Assembly (NCBI GenBank): GCA_029862045.1
Contig: JAOTYE010000012.1
Span: 47,886 to 111,885 of the forward strand
From: Gammaproteobacteria bacterium
Lineage (GTDB): Bacteria > Pseudomonadota > Gammaproteobacteria > Steroidobacterales > Woeseiaceae
DNA: 64,000 nucleotides
Direction of reading: 5' to 3'
This document shows, one piece after another, positions 11,527 through 20,755 of the stretch (positions are counted from its first letter, which is position 1; the number at the start of each line of letters is the position of its first letter). The translations under genes were made by a program, and so were the position numbers. The notes under the pieces were generated by a model. That model ran no database searches and was not told the DNA's origin. It saw nothing but the letters and a program-made list of their open reading frames with translations.

Positions 11527-11970
11527 ATGATGAATCTTGTACGTTTTGACCCTTGGTCGATTGCCGACCTCATGCAGCGCGATTTCAATCGCTTCCCCGC
11601 GCGTCGTTTACTTGGTGATGACGCCGAATCCCACGTCGCCGACTGGGCTCCGGCCGTCGATATCATCGAACAGAAAGATCGTTTCGTACTGCGCGCTGAC
11701 GTGCCCGGCGTCGAGCCGGCCGACATCGAAGTCAGCATGGATAACGGTGTACTCAGCGTGTCTGGCGAGCGCCGCGCTGAGTCCCACGACGACATCGATG
11801 GCCTGCAACGCTTTGAGCGCGTGACGGGTCGCTTTTATCGCCGTTTCGCTTTACCTGAAACAGCAGAACCTGAAGGTATCACGGCAAAAAGCGCCAACGG
11901 CATCCTCGAAGTCGCCGTGCCGAAGCTGCCGGAAGTTCAGGCACGACGGATCACAGTCGAGGCCGCCTAG
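11527..11970 (+). CDS. Small heat-shock protein, Hsp20/IbpA family
   Basis: ATP-independent holdase chaperone of the cytoplasm. 147 residues: a short N-terminal arm (MNLVRFDPWSIADLMQRDFNRF) leads to the alpha-crystallin domain (about 40-135) with ADVPGVEPADIEVSMDNGVLSVSGER and the closing ANGILEVAVPKL. The C-terminal RRITVEA supplies an I-x-V-type anchoring motif. Two adjacent ATG codons (11527, 11530) are possible starts; the run AGGAGAAA upstream serves either. A sigma-32-like promoter precedes it and a strong hairpin follows it, so it is probably monocistronic. Confidence 0.93.
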   Translation: MMNLVRFDPWSIADLMQRDFNRFPARRLLGDDAESHVADWAPAVDIIEQKDRFVLRADVPGVEPADIEVSMDNGVLSVSGERRAESHDDIDGLQRFERVTGRFYRRFALPETAEPEGITAKSANGILEVAVPKLPEVQARRITVEAA

Positions 11971-11982
11971 GCTGCACGAGGC

Positions 11983-12013
11983 GCCCGATTGCAACGCTTT
12001 GTTGCAGTCGGGC
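11983..12013 (+). terminator. Hairpin after hsp20
   Basis: A 13-bp stem (one G-T pair) pairs GCCCGATTGCAAC with GTTGCAGTCGGGC around the loop GCTTT, starting 13 bases after the hsp20 stop codon. There is no T-tract, so it may stabilise the 3' end rather than terminate intrinsically. Confidence 0.6.
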
Positions 12014-12092
12014 ATCTTGCCTGTGCGGCCCCTGAAAGTTGCTCAATGCAACGGAACTTTTGACTGCTTCGCGGTGTCGACCGCATTAGCCT

Positions 12093-12098
12093 TATAAT
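12093..12098 (+). promoter_or_regulatory. -10 element upstream of the Do-family protease
   Basis: A perfect TATAAT lies 29 bases before the protease ATG. No good -35 hexamer is present at 16-18 bases, so the promoter may depend on an activator or on an alternative factor. Confidence 0.4.
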
Positions 12099-12126
12099 CA
12101 ACAGGCTCCGCTCACCGAGGCCCCTG

Positions 12127-13470
12127 ATGAAAACGAGAACCCGATTCATTTGCGCCAGTTTGCTGCTAATCCTGTCGGCAGCCGGATCAGCCGCCCTGCC
12201 ATTGGCCGTGGACGGAGAGGCCGTACCCAGCCTCGCACCACTCGTCGAGAGAGCAGCGCCAGCTGTCGTCAATATTCGAGTCAACCAAACCATCACCGGC
12301 AACTCGCCGTTCGGTGATGATGCCTTTCGCCGCTTCTTCGGCTTCCCTGACGGACCTGGAGGTTCCCGCGAAGTCGCCAGTGCCGGATCGGGAGTCATTA
12401 TCGATGCCGAGCGGGGTTACATTCTGACGAACCACCATGTGGTCGAGAATGCCGATGAGATTCAGATCTCACTGATCAGCGGCGAGATTCACGACGCCGA
12501 GGTTATAGGCTCTGACGCAGCCACCGATATCGCACTGCTCAAGGTTGACGCAGATGATCTCGTGGAAATGCCAATCGGCGATTCAGAAGTCGTTCGCGTC
12601 GGTGATTTTGTGCTCGCGATCGGCAATCCGTTCGGCCTGGGCCACACCGTAACATCGGGAATCGTCAGCGCACTCGGCCGGACAGGAATCAGTCGTAACG
12701 GCTATGAGGATTTTATCCAAACCGACGCATCGATTAATCCGGGCAATTCCGGTGGTGCGCTCGTCAACATGCGCGGCGAACTCGTAGGCATCAATTCCGC
12801 GATCATCAGTCGCTCCGGCGGCAATGTCGGTATCGGATTTGCGGTACCGACCGAAATCGCAAGTTCCATCATGCGCCAGATCCTGGATTTCGGCGAAGTA
12901 CGTCGCGGCCTGTTGGGTGTCACGATTCAACCCATCGATGCCGAGGTCGCCGCAGCGCTCAATGCAACCGTTGATCGTGGTGCATTGATTACCGAGATTG
13001 TGCCGGGATCTGCAGCCGAAGAGTCCGGCTTGCAAGTCGATGACATCATCGTCGGTGTCAATAACGAGGTGATCACAAACGCCTCTGAGTTGCGGAACAC
13101 GATCGGCCTCATGGGGTCTGGTGAAGATGTCCGCATCGAGTACATTCGCGATGGCGATACGCGATCCACAATCGCGAAGCTCGGCCAACAGCAAATCGTG
13201 CGCAGTACTGGTACCGAAATTCACCCGGGGCTCGCGGGCGCCCAATTCGCCTCTGCAACGACAACTAGCAGCGGTGGCGTCGAAGTTACTGACGTTGAAT
13301 CGGGCAGCCCGGCCGCGCAACGTGGTTTACGCGCTGGTGATGTCATCACCGCCGTCAATCGTCGAGCGGTACGCAACCTGCAGCAGCTAACCGAGATCGC
13401 CAGTGCCAACAGAATCCTGTTTCTGCTCGTACAGCGCGGCAATCGGGCCATCATGTTGCAGATTCGCTAA
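12127..13470 (+). CDS. degQ: Periplasmic serine endoprotease, DegP/DegQ (Do) family
   Basis: Trypsin-like protease/chaperone that degrades misfolded envelope proteins. 447 residues. A signal peptide ends near residue 23. The catalytic triad is visible as His in TNHHVVENA, Asp in AATDIALLKVDA and Ser in NPGNSGGALVN. Two PDZ domains follow (about 255-345 and 365-445). The size and the short loop before the protease core fit DegQ better than DegP, but the paralogues cannot be separated with certainty. It lies between hsp20 and slt, a cluster of envelope quality-control genes. Confidence 0.92.
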   Translation: MKTRTRFICASLLLILSAAGSAALPLAVDGEAVPSLAPLVERAAPAVVNIRVNQTITGNSPFGDDAFRRFFGFPDGPGGSREVASAGSGVIIDAERGYILTNHHVVENADEIQISLISGEIHDAEVIGSDAATDIALLKVDADDLVEMPIGDSEVVRVGDFVLAIGNPFGLGHTVTSGIVSALGRTGISRNGYEDFIQTDASINPGNSGGALVNMRGELVGINSAIISRSGGNVGIGFAVPTEIASSIMRQILDFGEVRRGLLGVTIQPIDAEVAAALNATVDRGALITEIVPGSAAEESGLQVDDIIVGVNNEVITNASELRNTIGLMGSGEDVRIEYIRDGDTRSTIAKLGQQQIVRSTGTEIHPGLAGAQFASATTTSSGGVEVTDVESGSPAAQRGLRAGDVITAVNRRAVRNLQQLTEIASANRILFLLVQRGNRAIMLQIR

Positions 13471-13502
13471 TACGACCGGCTGATGTAGACTCGGACTAGA
13501 GT

Positions 13503-15497
13503 ATGCAACCAGCCCGAGTCGCAGTCCGATATCTTTGCAGTGGCCTATTCGCGCTACTTTGCTGCGCATTCTTGTCGCCAGCCGCCAGCAGCACCGAAAT
13601 CGAGCAGCAGCGCGAGCTTTTTCTGCAGGTTTATGCGTCCGTCGAGCGTGGCAGCTGGGATGCCGTCAACGCCCTCGCGCCCGATCAGCACGAACGACTG
13701 CAAGACTACGTGCTTTGGCCGGATCTTCGTGCGGCCTGGTTCAGGGCCAACATCGACAAAGCCGATGATGTCGAGATAGACGCGTTTCTCAATCAGTACG
13801 GAGTGCTGAAGCCGGCTCGCGATCTGCGTTATCAACACGCATTGCATTTGGCAAAGATCGGCGACCTCAGCGGATTTCTGGCCATATACCAACAGTTCTA
13901 TCAGGGCCTCGAGATTGCCAGGCTCGACTGCCTGGCACTGCGTGCCGAGATCGCTGCCGGGCGCGGACAGCGTGTGGTGAATCGTGCCGTCGATCTCTGG
14001 ACGGTCGGCGCAAGCCAGGTCGATGAATGTGACCCGGTATTCGAGCACCTGGTTACAGAAAACCACCTCAGCCCGAGCAACTACATTGAGCGTTTTGACC
14101 TCGCAGTTGAGGCACGCGAATTCTCGATGGCTCAATGGCTCGGCAAGTCAATCGATCAACGACATATCGACATCGCCGGCCAGTGGCTCAATGCACAGAG
14201 AAATCCCGAGTCCTTCGTCCGCAATGACAAGAACCGGATCAACGACGCAACGACTCGCGAACAACTTATCTATGCGATCGAGCGCCTCACGTATGACGAC
14301 CCGGAACTTGCTTTGGAGCTATGGAAAGACATTTCCAAGGGCCGTCGTTTTTCCGCGGTACAGGAATATCGAACCGCGCGGCACATTGCGCTGTGGATAG
14401 CGCGCGATCGATTGCCGGGAGCTTACGAGCAACTGACCGGCCTGCCAGTCGCCGCGCAGAATGATGAAGTACTGCGTTGGCGCGCACGTACCAGTCTTCG
14501 GGACGGCAATTGGCCGAATCTGCTCACCGATATCAGCCTGATGTCGAACAAGGAGCGCCGTGAGGAAGAATGGCGATACTGGCGTGGCGTCGCACTACAA
14601 CGCAGCGGCAACAAACCCGAGGCCGAACAAGCGTTCCGCGACCTTGCGTCAGAACGGAGCTACTACGGCTTTCTGGCGGCTGACGAGCTCGGCCAGCCGT
14701 ATGCGTTTGACAGCAGCCGATTCACTGCAGATGAAGTGCTCATCGCACAGCTCGCAGCACGCCCTGAGCTTGTCCGCGCGCGTGAACTATTCCTCGTTGG
14801 CCTCGAAGGCCGCGGCCGGTCCGAGTGGGATGCCGTAATTCGCAATATCGAGCGCGAGCAGAAGATGCAGGCTGCGATCCTCGCACATCGTTGGGGATGG
14901 CATTCCAGGGCGATCGCGGCAGCGGCAAGTGTCGGCGAGTACGACGACCTGTCGCTGCGTTATCCGTTGCCGTACGACAGTACCTTTCGGCAGTACGCCG
15001 AGGACGCGAGCATTTCACCCACCTGGGCGTATGGCGTCGCAAGGAGTGAGAGCCTGTTCATGCGCGACGTGCGCTCACGCGCCGGTGCCATCGGTTTGAT
15101 GCAGCTGATGCCGACTACCGGTCGTAATGTGGCCAAAGAAATTCAACTGCCCTATTCCGGTCTCGACACGTTAACTGACCCCGACAGCAATATTCGACTG
15201 GGCACGACGTATCTCGGGCAGATGGCGGAGCGCTACGGCGGCAATCAGGTGCTCGCGACCGCAGCCTATAACGCAGGCCCGCATCGAGTCGACGCATGGC
15301 TGCCCGAGAAAGGAACCATCGACGCACGCGTCTGGATCGAGAACATTCCGTTCAATGAAACACGTGGCTACGTGCGGCGCGTGCTGGCGGCCGATACGAT
15401 CTTCCATTGGCGCATGACCGGCGAGACGCGGCGCTTGTCAGACGAATTATTGCTCGTACGCGCCGAATCCCAAACCCAACAACTAGCCAACAGATAA
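13503..15497 (+). CDS. slt: Soluble lytic murein transglycosylase (Slt70 type)
   Basis: Periplasmic enzyme that cleaves the MurNAc-GlcNAc bond of peptidoglycan to give 1,6-anhydro ends. 664 residues: signal peptide, a long alpha-helical superhelix (about 30-480), and a C-terminal SLT domain. In the SLT domain GVARSESLFMRDVRSRAGAIG holds the catalytic Glu, followed by GLMQLMPTT and TAAYNAGPHRVDAWLP. It starts 32 bases after the protease stop codon on the same strand. The gene ends before hairpin element B. Confidence 0.93.
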   Translation: MQPARVAVRYLCSGLFALLCCAFLSPAASSTEIEQQRELFLQVYASVERGSWDAVNALAPDQHERLQDYVLWPDLRAAWFRANIDKADDVEIDAFLNQYGVLKPARDLRYQHALHLAKIGDLSGFLAIYQQFYQGLEIARLDCLALRAEIAAGRGQRVVNRAVDLWTVGASQVDECDPVFEHLVTENHLSPSNYIERFDLAVEAREFSMAQWLGKSIDQRHIDIAGQWLNAQRNPESFVRNDKNRINDATTREQLIYAIERLTYDDPELALELWKDISKGRRFSAVQEYRTARHIALWIARDRLPGAYEQLTGLPVAAQNDEVLRWRARTSLRDGNWPNLLTDISLMSNKERREEEWRYWRGVALQRSGNKPEAEQAFRDLASERSYYGFLAADELGQPYAFDSSRFTADEVLIAQLAARPELVRARELFLVGLEGRGRSEWDAVIRNIEREQKMQAAILAHRWGWHSRAIAAAASVGEYDDLSLRYPLPYDSTFRQYAEDASISPTWAYGVARSESLFMRDVRSRAGAIGLMQLMPTTGRNVAKEIQLPYSGLDTLTDPDSNIRLGTTYLGQMAERYGGNQVLATAAYNAGPHRVDAWLPEKGTIDARVWIENIPFNETRGYVRRVLAADTIFHWRMTGETRRLSDELLLVRAESQTQQLANR

Positions 15498-15509
15498 CCA
15501 CATATGCCC

Positions 15510-15594
15510 GCCCCAGCGGGCGAGACGTTTGTCATCGGAAGTAAAGCGCAGCGTAGCGAGCCATGAAGATGACGAACGTGTCGCCCGCTTGGGC
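15510..15594. repeat. Hairpin element copy B (conserved loop, 27-bp stem)
   Basis: Arms 15510-15536 and 15568-15594 pair over 27 positions with three mismatches. The loop GGAAGTAAAGCGCAGCG-TAGCGAGCCATGAA is the one seen at 1870-1904 and 60754, but the stem sequence is unrelated to those of the other copies beyond the innermost GTCATC/GATGAC. It lies between the convergent slt and aminopeptidase genes. Confidence 0.8.
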
Positions 15595-15600
15595 AAGCTC

Positions 15601-16608
15601 CTACGGCTTTTCTGACAGCTTCTTTGCGGCGCCATAGAAACAGTCGAGGTCGTCATTGCAATCTGCAAGCAACTTGCGAAATTCGGGGAGGCGAGCATCG
15701 TACAGAGTCATTGATGCGAGCCGCGCATTGTTAAGCCCATCGCTCAGCCATTCCGGCCTCTCACGACCCGACACGTCGAGTTCCCGATTCAAATCGTCGC
15801 TCAATCGCTTGAGCCGCGCTTGTTTTCGTGACCGCATCGCATCGCTGCCAATTGACGATGAGTAGATTTCCTCGAGCTCCGTACGCGCCAGCGCAACGAG
15901 ATTCATGAGCTGCTGACGGAGCTCGCGCCGTTCGCGATACGCCTCGAACTCGTCTTCGATCCTCCGGCTGTTTAACCAACGCTCGACGCCGATTTCTTCG
16001 ACAGCGCTCGCAAAGGATTCGTTAAATCCTGTATCGCCTTTGACATAGAGCTTCTGATGAGCCAATTCGTGAAACAACACGGCGATCAAATCAACGTCCT
16101 CCCAACGCATCATGGTATTGAGGACCGGATCGCTGAATTTCCCGAGCGTCGAATACGCTGCAACCCCGCCAACGGCAACATCATGACCTTTGTCTTTCAG
16201 CTTTGCCGCCTCACGCCGGGCCGCGGCCTCTGAAAAATATCCGCGATAATTCACGCAGCCAGCGACCGGAAAACACCAGTGCTTCGGTTCGAGCGAAAAC
16301 TCGGGCGCGGCGAAGACATTCCAGACGACGTAGTCGCGTTCGATATCAGCATAGCTACGATAGCTGTCATTGTCGGGCAACAGCAGTTCGTCAATTGAAA
16401 ACTGCCTGGCGTCCCTGACCAGCTGCAAACGTTCGACAAGATCGGACGGCGTATCACTCGCAGCGATGACCTGATCGATGGGCTCGCGCTTGTGCATTAC
16501 ATCAAGCTGGCCACGCACTGCCTGTGTGTAGTAGCAGCCGGAAAGAGAAACGATGGACCCAACCACGATGGCGACCCGAATGAGCCTTTGATCGAACAGC
16601 GGAATCAT
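15601..16608 (-). CDS. Lipoprotein zinc aminopeptidase-like protein
   Basis: Belongs to a predicted-aminopeptidase family of proteobacterial lipoproteins. 335 residues. The lipobox LSGC (Cys about residue 25) predicts lipidation. The metal site is HELAHQ near residue 183, with a downstream NESFASAVEE Glu as probable third ligand, so a zincin fold is likely. The C-terminal third is a charged helical region. It is divergent from cca with 28 bases between the starts. The substrate is unknown and enzymatic activity is inferred from the HExxH motif only. Confidence 0.85.
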   Translation of the reverse strand: MIPLFDQRLIRVAIVVGSIVSLSGCYYTQAVRGQLDVMHKREPIDQVIAASDTPSDLVERLQLVRDARQFSIDELLLPDNDSYRSYADIERDYVVWNVFAAPEFSLEPKHWCFPVAGCVNYRGYFSEAAARREAAKLKDKGHDVAVGGVAAYSTLGKFSDPVLNTMMRWEDVDLIAVLFHELAHQKLYVKGDTGFNESFASAVEEIGVERWLNSRRIEDEFEAYRERRELRQQLMNLVALARTELEEIYSSSIGSDAMRSRKQARLKRLSDDLNRELDVSGRERPEWLSDGLNNARLASMTLYDARLPEFRKLLADCNDDLDCFYGAAKKLSEKP

Positions 16609-16636
16609 TCCGGCCCTCGTTTGCTAGAATCGCCCG

Positions 16637-17869
16637 ATGCAAGTGTACCTCGTCGGTGGTGCTGTTCGTGATGAGCAGCTTGGTCTTCCCGTCAAAGAGC
16701 GGGACTGGTGTGTCGTGGGTGCGACCCCGGACGACCTTATCGATGACGGGTACAAACAGGTCGGCAAGGACTTTCCGGTATTCCTGCACCCCGCAACGGG
16801 AGAGGAATACGCGCTGGCGCGAACCGAAAGAAAGACCGCCGCCGGATATCACGGTTTTGCCTTCGACACGTCAGCCGATGTCACGATCGAGGATGATCTG
16901 AGCCGCCGTGATCTGACGATCAATGCTCTGGCCAGGGATGCTGATGGCCAGCTCATTGACCCATTCGGTGGCCTGGAGGATATCGAAAAGCGCCTGATCC
17001 GGCACGTGTCTGCAGCTTTCGTCGAAGATCCCGTGCGCATACTTCGTGCCGCCAAGTTCGCCGCCAGATTTGCTGATTTGGGCTTTCGAATCGCGCCCGA
17101 GACTCGCGACCTGATGCGGCAGATGGTCGCCGACGGTGAGGCCGATGCGCTGGTACCCGATCGCGTCTGGAAGGAAACCGAAACGGCGCTCGCCGGGCCC
17201 GATCCGCGCCTCTATTTCGAAGCATTACGCTCCTGCGGCGCTTTGCAGCTTGTTTTCCCCGAAGTTGACGCGCTATTCGGCATTCCACAACCCGCAAAGT
17301 GGCACCCCGAGATCGATACAGGCGTGCACACGATGATGGTTATCGACGAGTCTGAAAAACTCAGCGACGACGTTGAGGTGCGTTTTGCGGCGCTCGTGCA
17401 CGACCTCGGCAAGGCGACGACGAACCCGGCCGACCTGCCAGCTCACCCGGGTCATGAGCAGCGCGGCAATAAGCTGATCAGAAAAATGGCGCAGCGTCTG
17501 TCCGTGCCACGTGCGTGCCGCGACCTCGGGTTGATCGTGGCGGAGTACCACACGCACTGCCATCGCGCCTTCGAATTGAAGGACGCGACTATTCTCAAGG
17601 TTCTGGAGAAGACTGACGCATTTCGGCGCCCGGATCGATTCGAGCAATTTCTGCTCGCCTGCGAAGCCGATGCGAGAGGGCGGACCGGATTCGAGAATCG
17701 CGACTATGCACAGGCCGCACATCTGCGAGCCGCTTTCGCCGCCGCGTCAGCGGTCGATGCGGGCAGTATTGCCGGTGAAAACGAAGCGTCGCAGATTCCA
17801 GAGGCGATCAGGAAAGCACGCGAACACGCTGTGCGACAGGCGCGAACGACGAATCAGTCGGCACCGTAG
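16637..17869 (+). CDS. cca: CCA-adding tRNA nucleotidyltransferase, multifunctional
   Basis: Adds or repairs the 3' CCA of tRNAs. 410 residues. The class II nucleotidyltransferase head shows YLVGGAVRD, ERDWCVVGA and EDDLSRRDLTINALARD. A C-terminal HD domain (AALVHDLGKATT, about residues 250-262, with GHEQRGNKLI) matches the gammaproteobacterial form with phosphodiesterase and phosphatase activities. The one tRNA in this window already encodes its CCA, so repair may be the main role. The 3' end overlaps the convergent barrel-protein gene by 16 bases. Confidence 0.95.
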   Translation: MQVYLVGGAVRDEQLGLPVKERDWCVVGATPDDLIDDGYKQVGKDFPVFLHPATGEEYALARTERKTAAGYHGFAFDTSADVTIEDDLSRRDLTINALARDADGQLIDPFGGLEDIEKRLIRHVSAAFVEDPVRILRAAKFAARFADLGFRIAPETRDLMRQMVADGEADALVPDRVWKETETALAGPDPRLYFEALRSCGALQLVFPEVDALFGIPQPAKWHPEIDTGVHTMMVIDESEKLSDDVEVRFAALVHDLGKATTNPADLPAHPGHEQRGNKLIRKMAQRLSVPRACRDLGLIVAEYHTHCHRAFELKDATILKVLEKTDAFRRPDRFEQFLLACEADARGRTGFENRDYAQAAHLRAAFAAASAVDAGSIAGENEASQIPEAIRKAREHAVRQARTTNQSAP

Positions 17870-18693
17870 AAGTAAAGATACAGCGAGAAAAACGTTACGT
17901 CGCCGTATAAGTCCGAGTCGTCATAACCCAGACTGAATTCGATGTCGCTCTTATCAGCCATGGGCATCAGGTATCGCAGCGTCACCGAATTCGTGCGTGA
18001 TCCGGCAATGACGTCCTCCCAGGTCGCGACATCGATTTCCCAGCGCTTGAGCCCCTGATCGATGCCGAGGGAGACACTGGCGCGGTGATCAACCAACGTA
18101 TTGATCAGACTAAGGCGCGATACGGTCACGAGACTGGCTGCATCGACGTTTTCCACCGGGCGAAACGGCACGCTGTAATCGTATTTTTTTCCCGCCAACC
18201 GCAAACTCGTGCTTTCGCTCATCTTGAATCGCGCCGACACGCCAATGCCGTCGGCATCGAACATCAGTTCGCGACTCGTCACCAGGTCGATGCTTGGAAT
18301 GATAAAGTCGAAATCACGAAATTCGTATTCGGCCGCAAGCGTAACAGCCTCGTTGCGCCAGTAGATGGATGCGCGCCAGTCGTTTGACTCCAGAACGTCA
18401 GAATCGCCCCAGTAGGCTGCGCCGATTCGGATACCGACCGGATCGAAATAATGGTCGAGTTCGACGTCAGCATAGAGCGCTTCGAGCTCCCGGCCACGCG
18501 CTAATTCGACCGAACTTTTGGCGACACCGGCTGACACCCAGGTATTTTCGGCGAGACCGAAACCGCCAACCGCGGAGGCACTGATGCCGTCTTCGTTGTC
18601 GCTTTCGACGCCGCCGCCAATCATGAAGCCATCGCCGGCGGCGAGCGCATTGCCGGCAATGAATATCAGCGCTATGAACTTATATGACGACAT
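17854..18693 (-). CDS. Putative outer-membrane beta-barrel protein, unknown function
   Basis: 279 residues with a signal peptide (cleavage after GNALA, about residue 19). The rest is built of alternating polar/hydrophobic strands typical of a barrel of about 12 strands, ending in SLYLYFYGAD. I do not recognise a named family. It overlaps the end of uppP by 14 bases on the same strand, so it is probably co-expressed with that phosphatase, and overlaps cca at its other end. Confidence 0.7.
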   Translation of the reverse strand: MSSYKFIALIFIAGNALAAGDGFMIGGGVESDNEDGISASAVGGFGLAENTWVSAGVAKSSVELARGRELEALYADVELDHYFDPVGIRIGAAYWGDSDVLESNDWRASIYWRNEAVTLAAEYEFRDFDFIIPSIDLVTSRELMFDADGIGVSARFKMSESTSLRLAGKKYDYSVPFRPVENVDAASLVTVSRLSLINTLVDHRASVSLGIDQGLKRWEIDVATWEDVIAGSRTNSVTLRYLMPMADKSDIEFSLGYDDSDLYGDVTFFSLYLYFYGAD

Positions 18694-19477
18694 AGAGAAT
18701 CACCGCAGCCAGAGCGAGGCGGTAGATTGCGAACGGCATTAGGCCAATTCGGCTGATGAACCGCATGAAAAAGTCGATGCTCAGATAAGCAACGATACCG
18801 GAAATCAACACGCCAATGGCAAGCTGGCCCCAGGCGACAGGCGTATCCGAACTGAGGAGCCCGAGAAGTGAAAAACCTGTTGCCAACAGGATGACCGGAA
18901 CCGCCAGCAAGAATGAGAAGCGCGCAGCGTCCTGGCGTTCGAACCCAAGCGCCATCGCGGCGGTAATCGTTATGCCTGAACGCGATGTACCCGGCACGAG
19001 CGCGAGGGCCTGTGCGATACCAATGATCAGCGCGTCTTTTATTCGCACACTGGAAATGTCTCGCGTACGCCGGCCAAACCGATCGGCGAGCGCCATTAGA
19101 ACTGCATAGCCCGACAAGGTGAACAGGACGACTGTCGGACTGCGCAAATTCGCCTCGATCCATCCGGCAAGCGCCAGGCCGGCCAACGCCGCCGGTATCG
19201 TGCCAAGGGCTATACCTAACGCCATGCGCGCTTCGATTGTCTTAGCCTTCCCGCCGAGCACCTCAAATCCGCCGCGCAGCAAAGCCTGGATGTCCTTACG
19301 AAAAAAGAGCAAGACGGCAATGAGTGAACCGAAATGCACGGCGACGTCGAATGCGAGGCCCTGATCAGTCCAGCCAAAAAATACAGGTACGAGTACGAGG
19401 TGACCCGAACTCGAAATTGGTAAGAACTCGGTTAGGCCCTGGACGATCGCGAGGACAACGACCTGCAATCCGGTCAC
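18680..19477 (-). CDS. uppP: Undecaprenyl-diphosphatase (BacA/UppP type)
   Basis: Integral membrane enzyme that regenerates undecaprenyl phosphate for peptidoglycan and O-antigen synthesis. About 265 residues and eight membrane segments. Both active-site signatures are present: EFLPISSSGHLVLVP near the N-terminus and PGTSRSGITITAAM in the second half. I chose the GTG at 19477, preceded by ACGAGG, because the conserved protein begins there. An ATG at 19531 in the same frame would add 18 residues and run into midA. Confidence 0.93.
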   Translation of the reverse strand: MTGLQVVVLAIVQGLTEFLPISSSGHLVLVPVFFGWTDQGLAFDVAVHFGSLIAVLLFFRKDIQALLRGGFEVLGGKAKTIEARMALGIALGTIPAALAGLALAGWIEANLRSPTVVLFTLSGYAVLMALADRFGRRTRDISSVRIKDALIIGIAQALALVPGTSRSGITITAAMALGFERQDAARFSFLLAVPVILLATGFSLLGLLSSDTPVAWGQLAIGVLISGIVAYLSIDFFMRFISRIGLMPFAIYRLALAAVILYVVI

Positions 19478-19505
19478 GATATGCCTCGTCTGTCTACTCT
19501 GCTGT

Positions 19506-20693
19506 TCATAGCGACGTCGTCCTGTCGGCAAGATTGAACGCCGTTGGAGTCGTGTTCGTCCCGCGGCTCAGGCCGAGGCACTTGAAGGTCTCACCCATTT
19601 CTCCGGGCAGAGTAAGTAATTTAACCTGCCCCGACAATTTGAGTTGTGCGTCGATCGGCAGTTCGGCGAAATCGGCCAGCTGCTGATCAAGACCGCCGCC
19701 GATCAGGAATTGCGCTTGCGTGACGAACCCCGCGACATCGAGCCCGCAATCGACGGCGGCCTCGGCCACGGCGGAAAAATCGACCCAGGACGTCAGATCC
19801 TGGATGCCGGGCAGAATCAGCGGATCGTTGTGCGCGCGGTGCCGGAAGTGACACCGCAACCAACCGCCATGCCGTTCATCGGCATAGTACTCGCGCCGAC
19901 TGACACCGTAGTCGAACAGGAATGCCACGCCACAACGCAGGGCTCGAGCAATATCGCCCACCCATTGCGGCGCCGCTGTGCAGACCTCCGACACATAGCC
20001 TGCCGGCAGCTGCCGTCCCAGATCTCGCTCAATCGAGGCGACTGCGGCGACAAGACTGTCCGGTGCATCTCCTTCCACCTCTACGAGCGACCCATCATCG
20101 ACGGCGACACATAATTGGGCGATGCGGTCGCTGCGACGAACGAAGCGTTCGACCGGCAATGCGTCGAGAACCTCGTTCGCAACGATGATGCCGACGTGTT
20201 CGCCGGGCAGCCGATCCAACCACGACACGTAGTCGATGAGATCGGGTATTTCTCTATTGAGGAACGACTCCTGGCGCTCGCGAAGATCGGCGGACACTTC
20301 GAGAATCCGGTAGCCTCCTTGCGGCAGCGCGTCCAGTTCGGCAAGCATCGTCAGAGTATCGGCCGCGAGCTTGCCGCTGCCCGCGCCGAATTCCAGTATT
20401 GATGGTGATTCGAACCCGGCGAGAACTGCGGCACATTGGCGAGCGAACACGTAACCGAATATCGATGATGTTTCGGGTGCCGTAATGAAATCGCCCGCTG
20501 CGCCGAATTTAGTGGTTCCGGCGCTGTAATACCCCAGTCCCGGCGCATACAGAGCATGTTGCATATACTCGGCGAAACTGATTTTGCCACCCGCGGCGGC
20601 GATTTGCTGGCGCAGATAATCGGCAACGCGCGCGCTATGCGCCGCGCTTGCGGCATCCGGTTGCGGAAGCGACGAGTGTTGCTCGTGTTGCAT
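19506..20693 (-). CDS. MidA/NDUFAF7-family SAM-dependent methyltransferase
   Basis: Relative of the mitochondrial complex I arginine methyltransferase; the bacterial target is unknown. 395 residues. An N-terminal helix-rich part with SFAEYMQHALYAPGLGYYS precedes the SAM-binding motif ILEFGAGSGKLAADTL, and EVLDALPVERF and FLFDYG follow. Start chosen at 20693 because GCAGGA lies six bases upstream. The longer frame from 20762 would overlap the divergent folM-like gene. uppP follows after a 28-base gap. Confidence 0.88.
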   Translation of the reverse strand: MQHEQHSSLPQPDAASAAHSARVADYLRQQIAAAGGKISFAEYMQHALYAPGLGYYSAGTTKFGAAGDFITAPETSSIFGYVFARQCAAVLAGFESPSILEFGAGSGKLAADTLTMLAELDALPQGGYRILEVSADLRERQESFLNREIPDLIDYVSWLDRLPGEHVGIIVANEVLDALPVERFVRRSDRIAQLCVAVDDGSLVEVEGDAPDSLVAAVASIERDLGRQLPAGYVSEVCTAAPQWVGDIARALRCGVAFLFDYGVSRREYYADERHGGWLRCHFRHRAHNDPLILPGIQDLTSWVDFSAVAEAAVDCGLDVAGFVTQAQFLIGGGLDQQLADFAELPIDAQLKLSGQVKLLTLPGEMGETFKCLGLSRGTNTTPTAFNLADRTTSL

Positions 20694-20755
20694 AAGTCCT
20701 GCAGAGTCTTTCAGAATGCTGCCTTTATAGCGCGAATTGAAACGAAGGGTCGCCG